From Sphingomonadaceae bacterium 3R27C6 (GTDB lineage Bacteria > Pseudomonadota > Alphaproteobacteria > Sphingomonadales > Sphingomonadaceae), in the NCBI GenBank assembly GCA_005503215.1, contig SCNS01000029.1, positions 1 through 60,399 on the forward strand: a DNA stretch of 60,399 nt. The letters are read 5' to 3'. The translations under genes were made by a program, and so were the position numbers. Under the pieces are notes generated by a model, which was not told the origin of the DNA, did no database searches, and saw only the letters and a list, made by a program, of their open reading frames with translations. Below, in pieces: positions 49,311-57,369 of this stretch (within the stretch, counting starts at the first letter, position 1; each line of letters opens with the position of its first letter).

Positions 49311-52004
49311 ATGACCACGCGCATGTTGATCGACGCGCGGCACCGGGAAGAAACCCGGGTCGCCGTCACCAAGGGAAACCGAATCGAGGAGTTTGATTTC
49401 GAGTCCGCCGAGCACAAGCAGCTCAAGGGCAATATCTATCTGGCCAAGGTTACCCGTGTCGAACCGTCGCTTCAGGCGGCGTTCGTCGAATATGGCGGCA
49501 ATCGCCACGGCTTCCTCGCGTTCAGCGAAATCCACCCCGATTATTACCAGATTCCGAAGGAAGACCGCGACGCGTTGCTGCGCGAAGAGGCCGAGCATGC
49601 CGCCGCCGCCGCGCAGCGTGCCGAGGAAGACCTCGACGAGCTCGAGGGCGATGTCGCCGACGTCGAATATCATGACGAGGACGACAATGGCGACAGCCGC
49701 GCCGATCGCGACGACGACCGCGACGATCATGACGAGCATGATGACGGCGACGACAATGGCGATGCCGAAAATGGCGACGCCGAAGAAGGCGCCGAGGCTT
49801 TGGAAGAGGGCAAGGATGGCCGCGGCGATCGCCGGGGCCGCGGCCGTGGGCGCGGCAACAACAACCGCAAGGGTGGCCGCGGACGCAGCCGCCGCAATGA
49901 CGACGAGGACGGTGAAAACCGCATGTCGCTGCGCCGCCGCTACAAGATTCAGGACGTCATCCGTCGCCGTCAGGTGATGCTGGTCCAGGTCGTCAAGGAA
50001 GAACGCGGCAACAAGGGCGCCGCGCTCACCACCTATTTGTCGCTCGCCGGCCGCTATTGCGTGCTGATGCCGAACACGATGCACGGCGGCGGCATCAGCC
50101 GCAAGATTTCGAACGGCGCCGATCGCCGCAAGCTGAAGGCGATGATCGACGAACTCGCGCTGCCGCCGACGATGGGCTGCATCGTCCGCACCGCGGGGAT
50201 GAGCCGCACCAAGGTCGAGATCAAGCGCGACTTCGACTATCTCGCGCGCCTGTGGGACGAAATTCGCGAGAATACGCTCGGCAGCTCGGCGCCCGCGCTG
50301 ATCCATTCGGACAGCGATCTGGTGAAGCGCGCGATCCGCGACATCTATCATAAAGACATCGAGGAAGTTCTCGTCGAGGGCGACGAGGGCTACAAGGCCG
50401 CGAAGCAGTTCATGAAGCTGCTGATGCCGAGCCACGCGCGGCGCGTGAAGCAATATGCCGATCCGGTGTCGCTCTATCAGCGCTACGGCGTCGAGGATCA
50501 GCTCGCGGGGATGCTCAATCCCGTTGTCCAGCTGAAATCGGGCGGCTATCTGGTGATCAACCCGACCGAGGCCTTGGTGTCGATCGATATCAACTCGGGC
50601 CGCTCGACGCGCGAGCATAATATCGAGCAGACCGCCCTCAGCACCAACCTTGAGGCGGCGGCCGAAATCGCGCGCCAGCTGCGCCTGCGCGACATGGCCG
50701 GGCTCGTCGTGATCGACTTCATCGACATGGATCATGGCTCGAACGTCCGCAAGGTCGAGCGCGCGATGAAGGATGCGCTGAAGAACGACCGCGCGCGCAT
50801 CCAGGTCGGCCGCATTTCGGGCTTCGGCCTGATGGAGATGAGCCGCCAGCGTCTGCGCACCGGCGTGCTCGAGGCATCGACGCGCCCTTGCCCGCATTGC
50901 GAAGGCACCGGCCTCGTCCGCACCGCCTCGTCGGCGGGCCTGTCGGCACTGCGCCTGATCGAAGAGGAAGCCGCACGCGGCAAGGGCAACAAAATCACGC
51001 TGCGCGCCAGCCAGGAAGCAACCTTCTACCTCCTCAACGAAAAGCGCCGCGAACTGCGCGAGATCGAGGAGCTCTACGGCGTTACCGTCGAGATCCTGCC
51101 CGACGGCGAGACCGAAGGCGCGCGCATGGCGGTCGAGGTCAGCGGTCCGCCGCCGATCGCACGCCGCAGCTTCGCGCCGATCGCGCCGATCGAGGACGAC
51201 GACGACGACGATTATCCCGAGGACGAGGAAGAAGAAGCCGAAGAAGAGGCCGCCGAAGAGCGTCCGGCGCGTTCGCGTGACCGCGAAGAAGGTGCGCGCG
51301 ACCGCGAGGAAGGCGAAGGCGATGGTGACGGCCGCAAGCGCCGCCGCCGCCGCCGCCGTGGCCGCCGCGGCCGCCGCGACGACGAGGGCAATGAAATCGC
51401 CGAAGGCGGCGAAGGCGGCGACGATCGCGAAGGCGACCGCGCCGAGGCCGAAGAAGGCGAAGCCGCACCGGCCGAAACCGTCGAGGCCGCTCCTGAGGCG
51501 GACGCCGAGGAAACCGAAGCCAAGCCGCGTCGCCGCCGTGGCGGACGTGGCCGCAAGAAGGCCGATGCGGTGGAGACGACCGACGACGCTGCGGTCGAAG
51601 CTGAAGTCGCTCCGGTAGAGACGGTCGAAGCCGCCGAACCGGTTGCCGAAGAAGCGCCGATCGCCGAGGAAAAACCGAAGCGCAAACGCGCGCCGCGCAA
51701 AACCAAGGCTGCCGCGGCCGCCGAAGCCGAGGCTGCGGAAGCCGCCGAGGCGCCGGCCGTCGAAGCGCCCGCCGCCGAAACGCCGGCTGAAGTCGAAGCC
51801 GAAGCTCCGGCCGAAGCCGAACCCGCCAAGCCCGCGCCCAAGAAGCGTGCGAGCCGCGCGAAAAAGGCCGTCGCCGCCGAAGCGGCAGCGCAGCCCGCGA
51901 CCGCCGGCGAAGCCGAACCGGTTGCGGCCGATGCCGACGGCGAAGGCGAAGGCCCCGATGGCGAACCTCGCCGCGGCTGGTGGCAGCGTACGTTTGGCAA
52001 TTGA
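49311..52004 (+). CDS. rne: Ribonuclease E
   Basis: An 897-residue endonuclease that starts mRNA decay and processes rRNA and tRNA. The S1 domain (residues 37 on) is split by a long acidic then RGG-like insert (about 110-205, HDEHDDGDDNGD, RGDRRGRGRGRG), a known alphaproteobacterial feature. The 5'-sensor and DNase I-like regions follow (INSGRSTREHNIEQ, VVIDFIDMDHGSNVRKVERA), and the zinc-link is CPHCEGTG. The C-terminal 300 residues are acidic/Ala-rich with basic patches (scaffold). The ATG at 49311 has GGAG 9 nt upstream. Confidence 0.96.
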   Translation: MTTRMLIDARHREETRVAVTKGNRIEEFDFESAEHKQLKGNIYLAKVTRVEPSLQAAFVEYGGNRHGFLAFSEIHPDYYQIPKEDRDALLREEAEHAAAAAQRAEEDLDELEGDVADVEYHDEDDNGDSRADRDDDRDDHDEHDDGDDNGDAENGDAEEGAEALEEGKDGRGDRRGRGRGRGNNNRKGGRGRSRRNDDEDGENRMSLRRRYKIQDVIRRRQVMLVQVVKEERGNKGAALTTYLSLAGRYCVLMPNTMHGGGISRKISNGADRRKLKAMIDELALPPTMGCIVRTAGMSRTKVEIKRDFDYLARLWDEIRENTLGSSAPALIHSDSDLVKRAIRDIYHKDIEEVLVEGDEGYKAAKQFMKLLMPSHARRVKQYADPVSLYQRYGVEDQLAGMLNPVVQLKSGGYLVINPTEALVSIDINSGRSTREHNIEQTALSTNLEAAAEIARQLRLRDMAGLVVIDFIDMDHGSNVRKVERAMKDALKNDRARIQVGRISGFGLMEMSRQRLRTGVLEASTRPCPHCEGTGLVRTASSAGLSALRLIEEEAARGKGNKITLRASQEATFYLLNEKRRELREIEELYGVTVEILPDGETEGARMAVEVSGPPPIARRSFAPIAPIEDDDDDDYPEDEEEEAEEEAAEERPARSRDREEGARDREEGEGDGDGRKRRRRRRRGRRGRRDDEGNEIAEGGEGGDDREGDRAEAEEGEAAPAETVEAAPEADAEETEAKPRRRRGGRGRKKADAVETTDDAAVEAEVAPVETVEAAEPVAEEAPIAEEKPKRKRAPRKTKAAAAAEAEAAEAAEAPAVEAPAAETPAEVEAEAPAEAEPAKPAPKKRASRAKKAVAAEAAAQPATAGEAEPVAADADGEGEGPDGEPRRGWWQRTFGN

Positions 52005-52071
52005 TCGTCCAGGCCGATCGGGTGGCAATTGATCGGCCAGGCCGATCGGGTGGCAACCGATCGGCGGGGCC
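51995..52071 (+). repeat. 28-bp tandem repeat (2.75 copies) across the rne stop codon
   Basis: Units start at 51995, 52023 and 52051, each with TGGCAA followed by GATCGG blocks. The first copy contains the rne stop codon. GGCCGATC and GATCGGCC within and between units can form a hairpin. This may help end the transcript or be slippage-derived. Confidence 0.8.
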
Positions 52072-52178
52072 ACCCGTCGCAGAAATGGCAAGCTGACCTT
52101 GCGTCCGCGCGCACGGACCCCCAATAAGCCCGCATGGCTTCACTCGGGGTTCAGGCGCGCGGCGCAAGAGAGGCGGGG

Positions 52179-53582
52179 ATGACCGCTTTCCCGCCGCAGA
52201 CCGCGTCCGGGGCGCAAAGACTGCGCTCCCTTTTCCGTATCGCGCTGACATTGCTTGCGATGTTCGCCATCGCGCTGCGCCCGGCGGCGGCGCAGTCGAT
52301 CCTCCGCGACGCCGAAACCGAAGCTTTGTTCCAGGACATGATGGACCCGCTGCTCGTCGCCGCGGGGCTCAAACCCGGGCAGGTGCGCGTGCATCTGCTC
52401 GGCGACCGCAGCATCAACGCCTTCGTCGCCGGCAGCCAGGATATCTATGTCTTCAGCGGGCTGATCGAGGCGGCCGACAGCGCCGAAGAGGTGCAGGGCG
52501 TGCTCGCGCACGAACTCGGCCATGTGATGGGCGGCCACGCGATCCGCGTCAACGAAGGCGCCAAGACCGCAACGGGCATCTCGCTGCTCAGCCTGTTGCT
52601 CGGCGCCGCGGCGATCGCGGCGGGCGCGGGTGAGGCCGGCATGGGCGTGATGATGGCGGGCCAGCAGGCCGCGCTCGGCAAGTTCCTCGCCTTTTCGCGT
52701 GTGCAGGAATCGACCGCCGACGCCGCGGGCGCACAATATCTGTCGACGGCCGGGATCAGCGGCCGCGGCAGCCTCGCCTTTTTCAAGAAATTGCAGAATC
52801 TCGAGTTCCGCTATGGGGTCAAGCAGGATGACGATCAGGCCTATGGCCGCACCCACCCGATGTCGGGCGATCGCATCCAGGCGCTGCGCGAAGTCTATGT
52901 CATCGATCCGGCATGGCAAAAGCCCGCCGACCCGAAAATCGAGGCGCGCTTTCAGCGCATCAAGGCGAAGCTGTCGGGCTATATGGCCGAGCCCGAACGG
53001 ACGCTGCGCAAATTCCCCGAAAGCAACAGCAGCATTCCGGCGCGCTATGCCCGCGCCTATGCGTGGCACAAAAGCGCCTATCCGCAAAAGGCGCTGACCG
53101 AGGTCGAAGGCCTGCTCGCGACGAGCCCCAGCGACCCCTATTTCCTCGAACTCGAAGGCCAGGTGCTGCTCGAATCGGGCCGCCCCAAGGAAGCGATCCC
53201 CGCGCTGCGCAAGGCGGTCAGCCTGTCGCGGTCGCAGCCGTTGATCAGCGCGACGCTCGGCCATGCACTGATCGCGACCGAGGATCCGGCGAATTATGCC
53301 GAGGCCGAAGAGGTGCTGAAAACCGCCGTCGCGCTCGACAACCAGAATCCGTTCGCCTGGTATCAGCTCGGCATCGTCTATGCGAACAAGGGCGATCAGG
53401 CGCGCGCGGCGCTCGCCTCGGCCGAACGCTACAGTCTTGAGGGTGGACAGTCGGGGCTCGCGCTGCGTAATGCCGAAATGGCGATGCAGGGTTTGCCCCA
53501 AGGCTCGCCCGACTGGATCCGTGCACAGGATATTTCGTTGGTGGCTCGCGCCGAGGTGGAACGCGAGCGCAAACGGCGTTAG
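52179..53582 (+). CDS. M48 family metalloprotease with TPR domain (BepA-like)
   Basis: A 467-residue periplasmic protease similar to BepA/LoiP, which handles outer-membrane protein quality control. Signal peptide to about residue 38 (LRPAAA), M48 active site HELGH (111-115), third ligand region FSRVQESTADAAG, then TPR-like repeats from about residue 270 (ARAYAWHKSAYPQKALTEVE, then ALRKAVSLSRSQPLISATLG). The ATG at 52179 has GAGGCGGGG upstream; an ATG at 52134 has none. It follows rne, an order conserved in alphaproteobacteria, and precedes a DsbA-type gene. Confidence 0.92.
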   Translation: MTAFPPQTASGAQRLRSLFRIALTLLAMFAIALRPAAAQSILRDAETEALFQDMMDPLLVAAGLKPGQVRVHLLGDRSINAFVAGSQDIYVFSGLIEAADSAEEVQGVLAHELGHVMGGHAIRVNEGAKTATGISLLSLLLGAAAIAAGAGEAGMGVMMAGQQAALGKFLAFSRVQESTADAAGAQYLSTAGISGRGSLAFFKKLQNLEFRYGVKQDDDQAYGRTHPMSGDRIQALREVYVIDPAWQKPADPKIEARFQRIKAKLSGYMAEPERTLRKFPESNSSIPARYARAYAWHKSAYPQKALTEVEGLLATSPSDPYFLELEGQVLLESGRPKEAIPALRKAVSLSRSQPLISATLGHALIATEDPANYAEAEEVLKTAVALDNQNPFAWYQLGIVYANKGDQARAALASAERYSLEGGQSGLALRNAEMAMQGLPQGSPDWIRAQDISLVARAEVERERKRR

Positions 53583-53638
53583 TTTCGGGTGAAGACAGGG
53601 GCGACGCGTCGCATTTCCGTGATGCTCGAGGGCGATAA

Positions 53639-55240
53639 GTGACTGACAAAAAAGACGATTATTACCAGCCATGGCTGCGCGACCCCGCGCCGACGCCGAC
53701 AGGCGGCGCGCCGGCACCGGGCGAAGGATTGGCGAAGCCGAAGGACGAGCCCCCCGTCGGCATCGACCTCGCGCGATACAGCGCCCCCGAAAAGCCGCGC
53801 GATCCGCTGGTGAAGCCCGAGGCGATCAAGGCGGGCGCCGCGAACCTGTGGGACCGCATCCAGAGCGGCGCCGAAGCCTTTGCCGACTGGACGATCCGTG
53901 TCGGCGACCGCGCCGACATTCCGGCGCGCGTCGAAGCGATGGAAATTCCGCGCCGCTCACGCGCACTCGCGGCAAAGACGGGTGCGCTGACCGCGCGCGC
54001 CGCGCGGGCGGCGGGGCGCGGATCGGCGCAGGCGGGCCGCGCTGCGGCCAAGGCGAGCGGCGAGGCGTGGGAGAAGATGGCGCTCGGCGACAAGGTCGCC
54101 AAGCTGTCGAGCGAAGCCGGGCGCGGGCTCGGCGAAGTCGCGGGCAAGACCAAGGCGGGCGTTGTCGACATCGCGAAGGCGAGTGGCGAAAGTCTTCGCG
54201 ACGGCATCGGCGATGCGGCAAGCAAGCTCCGCCCCGCGCCGCGCGAGGAGCTGGCGCCGCCGCCCTCGGGGCTCGAACAATTGCTCGCGCGCGAGGAGGC
54301 CGCCGCCGCGCAGGCGAACGCGCCTGCCGCGCCCGACCTGCCACTGTTCGCCGGCGACGCCGCAATTCCGGCTGTCGCGAAGGCCGCACCGGCGGCGAGC
54401 GCGATGGAAGGCGACGATCGCTCGCCGATTGCGCCGCCGGTAAAAAAGACCGCGAATGCCAAGGCGATGCCGGCGCAGGGCTTGCCGCAGGTGAAGGGGA
54501 CGGGAATGGACGGCGTTTCAACGCGCACATGGGGTTTGGCGCTCGGCGGCATATTGCTCCTCGCCATCGTCTTCTGGCTCGGCGGCCGCTTCGGCGGCGG
54601 GATGAGCAAGAGCGAGGTCGAAACGATCGTCGCCGATTATATCAAGGCGAACCCGCAGATCATTCCCGCGGCGCTCGAAGCGCAGCGCAATGGCGAAATC
54701 GCGAAGGCGATCGATCAGATCCGCCCCGCGCTCGAAAAACCTTATGCCGGGGCATGGGCGGGCAATGCCGACGGCGATGTCACTTTGGTGGTGTTCACCG
54801 ACTATGCGTGCGGTTTCTGCCGCGCGAGCGTGCCCGACGTCGACCGGCTGATCCGCGAGGACAAAAGGCTGAAGGTCGTGTTCCGCGAACTGCCGATCAT
54901 CGCGCCACAAAGCCGCGACGCCGCGATCATGGCGCTCGCAGCGGCGCGGCAGGGCAAATATGACGCCTTCCACCACGCGATGTTCGCGGCGGGTTCGCTC
55001 GACAAGGCGGCGATCGCCGCGGCTGCCGAAAAGGTCGGCGTCGTCACCGACGGCACCGCCGATGCGACCGCGAACGAGGCGCTGTTCCAGCGCGAGCTCG
55101 ACAGCAACCTTGCGATCGCGACGCAGCTCCAGCTCAACGCCACCCCGACCTGGATCGTCGGCAACCAGCTGTTCCAGGGACAGATCGGTTACGACGCGTT
55201 GAAGCAGGCCGTCGCCAAGGCCCGCGCGGCGAAAAGCTGA
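53639..55240 (+). CDS. Membrane-anchored DsbA-family protein with large cytoplasmic N-terminal region
   Basis: A 533-residue protein. The C-terminal 215 residues are a DsbA/thioredoxin-like domain with the active site YACGFCRAS (about residue 390) and the cis-Pro loop LNATPTWIVGNQ. A single membrane helix at about 298-316 (LALGGILLLAIVFWLGG) gives an N-in topology. The first 295 residues are Ala/Lys/Glu-rich and low complexity, with no clear domain; they would face the cytoplasm. GTG start at 53639 has GAGGGCGATAA upstream. It follows the M48 gene and may serve its substrates. Confidence 0.87.
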   Translation: MTDKKDDYYQPWLRDPAPTPTGGAPAPGEGLAKPKDEPPVGIDLARYSAPEKPRDPLVKPEAIKAGAANLWDRIQSGAEAFADWTIRVGDRADIPARVEAMEIPRRSRALAAKTGALTARAARAAGRGSAQAGRAAAKASGEAWEKMALGDKVAKLSSEAGRGLGEVAGKTKAGVVDIAKASGESLRDGIGDAASKLRPAPREELAPPPSGLEQLLAREEAAAAQANAPAAPDLPLFAGDAAIPAVAKAAPAASAMEGDDRSPIAPPVKKTANAKAMPAQGLPQVKGTGMDGVSTRTWGLALGGILLLAIVFWLGGRFGGGMSKSEVETIVADYIKANPQIIPAALEAQRNGEIAKAIDQIRPALEKPYAGAWAGNADGDVTLVVFTDYACGFCRASVPDVDRLIREDKRLKVVFRELPIIAPQSRDAAIMALAAARQGKYDAFHHAMFAAGSLDKAAIAAAAEKVGVVTDGTADATANEALFQRELDSNLAIATQLQLNATPTWIVGNQLFQGQIGYDALKQAVAKARAAKS

Positions 55241-55289
55241 CGGAAGACCGCGAGGGGGATATTGGACAGGGTGCTGGATTTCCCTTTCT

Positions 55290-55400
55290 CGTCATTCCCG
55301 CGAAGGCGGGAATCCCGCTCGTTGCTGACGTTTCGGAGAGGAACTGCGGCCTGTGACTCCGGGACCGCAAAGCGGGATTCCCGCCTTCGCGGGAATGACG
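55290..55400. repeat. REP-like palindrome, type CGTCATTCCCGCGAAGG
   Basis: Second copy of the element at 14709-14788, with halves complementary around a 50-nt centre. It lies between the DsbA-type gene and the sulfotransferase, ending 10 bp before the latter's ATG, so it occupies the position of its leader. Confidence 0.87.
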
Positions 55401-55410
55401 AATTGATTAT

Positions 55411-57228
55411 ATGATGGCGACCGTCTCGCACGATGAAGCGCTCGCCAACGCCCGCCGCCTGCTGAGCGGCGAACCCGGCGCCGCGCTGGCGCAGGCGCAG
55501 GCGATCATCGAGGCGGTCCCGACATCGGCCGCCGCACACCGCCTCGCCGCGCATGCGTTGCGCGCGCTGGACCGCGAAACCGAAGCGCAGGCGGCGTCGC
55601 TCGCCGCCGTCGGCGCAGCGATCCACGATGAAGCGATGGTCGACGCCGCGCTCGCGCTCGCCGAGGACCGGCTGCCCGATGCCGAGGGGGCGCTGCGCCA
55701 GCGCCTCCGCGAAGATGCGACCGACGTCGCGGCGATCCGCATGCTCGCCGAGGTCGCGGGACGCATCGGACGCTATGACGATGCCGAAAAGCTGCTGTCG
55801 CGCGCACTGCAGCTTGCGCCGGGTTTCGGCGCCGCGCTCGCCAATCTCGCGACGGTTTATTACAAGCAGAACCGCTTCGCCGACGCGGCCGAGACGCTCG
55901 ATGCCGTCCTCGGCGATGATCCCGACAACCCTGCGCATGCGAACCTCCGCGCCGCCGCGCTCGGGCGTATCGGCGGCTATGACGAGGCGCTCGCGCTTTA
56001 CGAAGAGCTCACGCGCCGCTTCCCCGATCATGCCAAGCTGTGGATGAGTTATGGCCATATGCTCAAGACCGTGGGGCGGCAGGACGACAGCATCGCCGCC
56101 TATCGCCGCGCGCTCGCCGCCGATCCAGGGCTTGGCGAAATCTGGTGGAGCCTCGCGAACCTCAAGACGATTCGCTTTGACGCCGGCGACCGCGCAGCGA
56201 TGGAAGCGGCTTTAGTTGAGGCCGAACCCGACAGCGAAGCGCGCGCCGACGACCGGCTCCACCTGCATTTCGCGCTCGGCAAGGCGTATGACGATGCCGC
56301 CGAGCACGAGCCGGCGTTTCGCCACTATGCCGCGGGCAACGCGATCCGGTCCGCCCAGCTCGGCTATCGCGCCGCCGAAACGAGCGCGGCGGTCGACGCG
56401 ATCATCGCCGCCTGCACCCCCGAATTCTTCGCCACGCGCGCCGACGCGGGCGATCCGGCTCCCGACCCGATCTTCATCCTCGGCATGCCGCGCGCGGGAT
56501 CGACGCTGATCGAACAGATTCTTAGCTGCCATTCGGCGATCGAGGGCACGATGGAGCTGCCCGACATTCCCGCGCTCGCGCTCGGCCTCGGCCGTGAGAC
56601 GCACGACGATGGGCGCCGCTGGATCGAGGCGCTGGCCGAGATGCCGAACGCGCGGCTCGCCGACCTCGGCGCGGCCTTCCTCCAGCGCACCGCTGTCCAG
56701 CGCAAGACCGCCAAGCCCTTCTATATCGACAAGCTGCCGAACAACTGGCTCTACACCGCGTTCATCCGCCTGATCCTGCCGAATGCGAAGATCATCGATG
56801 CGCGGCGCCATCCCCTCGATTGCTGCTTTTCGAACTTCCGCCAGCATTATGCGAAGGGGCAGGCGTTCAGCTACGGCCTCGCCGACGTCGGCGCCTATTA
56901 CCGCGACTATGTGCGGCTGATGGCGCATATCGACGCGGTACAGCCGGGCCGCGTCCACCGCGTGATCCACGAGGCGCTGCTCGATGACCCCGAAACCGAG
57001 GTGCGCGCCATGCTCGCCTTTCTGAACCAGCCTTTCGAAGCCGCGTGCATGGCCTTCCACACCAACGCGCGCGCGGTGCGCACGGCGTCGAGCGAACAGG
57101 TGCGCAAACCGATCAATCGCGACGGCGTCGGGCAGTGGCAACCCTATGAAAAATGGCTCGATCCGCTGAAACAGGCGCTCGGCCCCGTCCTCGGCGCATA
57201 TCCCCGTGTTCCCGCCGATTTCGGCTAG
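55411..57228 (+). CDS. TPR-containing sulfotransferase
   Basis: A 605-residue protein. The N-terminal 300 residues hold TPR-like helical repeats (RQRLREDATDVAAIRMLAEV, ADAAETLDAVLGDDPDNPAH, then YRRALAADPGLGEIWWSLAN). The C-terminal sulfotransferase domain has the 5'-PSB loop IFILGMPRAGSTLIEQIL (about residue 355) and the 3'-PB-like IDARRHPLDCCFSNFRQHY. It should transfer sulfate from PAPS to an unknown acceptor. The ATG at 55411 lies just after a REP element with a weak ribosome site. The pairing with a TonB receptor recurs in sphingomonads. Confidence 0.88.
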   Translation: MMATVSHDEALANARRLLSGEPGAALAQAQAIIEAVPTSAAAHRLAAHALRALDRETEAQAASLAAVGAAIHDEAMVDAALALAEDRLPDAEGALRQRLREDATDVAAIRMLAEVAGRIGRYDDAEKLLSRALQLAPGFGAALANLATVYYKQNRFADAAETLDAVLGDDPDNPAHANLRAAALGRIGGYDEALALYEELTRRFPDHAKLWMSYGHMLKTVGRQDDSIAAYRRALAADPGLGEIWWSLANLKTIRFDAGDRAAMEAALVEAEPDSEARADDRLHLHFALGKAYDDAAEHEPAFRHYAAGNAIRSAQLGYRAAETSAAVDAIIAACTPEFFATRADAGDPAPDPIFILGMPRAGSTLIEQILSCHSAIEGTMELPDIPALALGLGRETHDDGRRWIEALAEMPNARLADLGAAFLQRTAVQRKTAKPFYIDKLPNNWLYTAFIRLILPNAKIIDARRHPLDCCFSNFRQHYAKGQAFSYGLADVGAYYRDYVRLMAHIDAVQPGRVHRVIHEALLDDPETEVRAMLAFLNQPFEAACMAFHTNARAVRTASSEQVRKPINRDGVGQWQPYEKWLDPLKQALGPVLGAYPRVPADFG

Positions 57229-57329
57229 GCTCCACGCGACAAAACGTTGCCTTTGAGCAACAGCGGACGACATTTTCGACCAACGACTACGGCACTCCGC
57301 CAACAATGCTTGCGCTTGCGCGGCGGTGC

Positions 57330-57355
57330 GTCATGCTCCGTCATATGGCTGTCAT
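57330..57355 (+). promoter_or_regulatory. Three GTCAT direct repeats upstream of the TonB receptor
   Basis: GTCAT starts at 57330, 57340 and 57351, on the same face of the helix (10-11 bp spacing), 15 bp before the ATG at 57370. They could be an operator or leader element. No matching regulator gene is adjacent. Confidence 0.35.
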
Positions 57356-57369
57356 GTGAGGGGGATTCC

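Noticed and set aside
49308..52124. 938-aa open frame opposite rne
   Set aside because: Long antisense frame caused by codon bias; its sequence is repetitive and mirrors rne codons. The plus-strand rne is certain.
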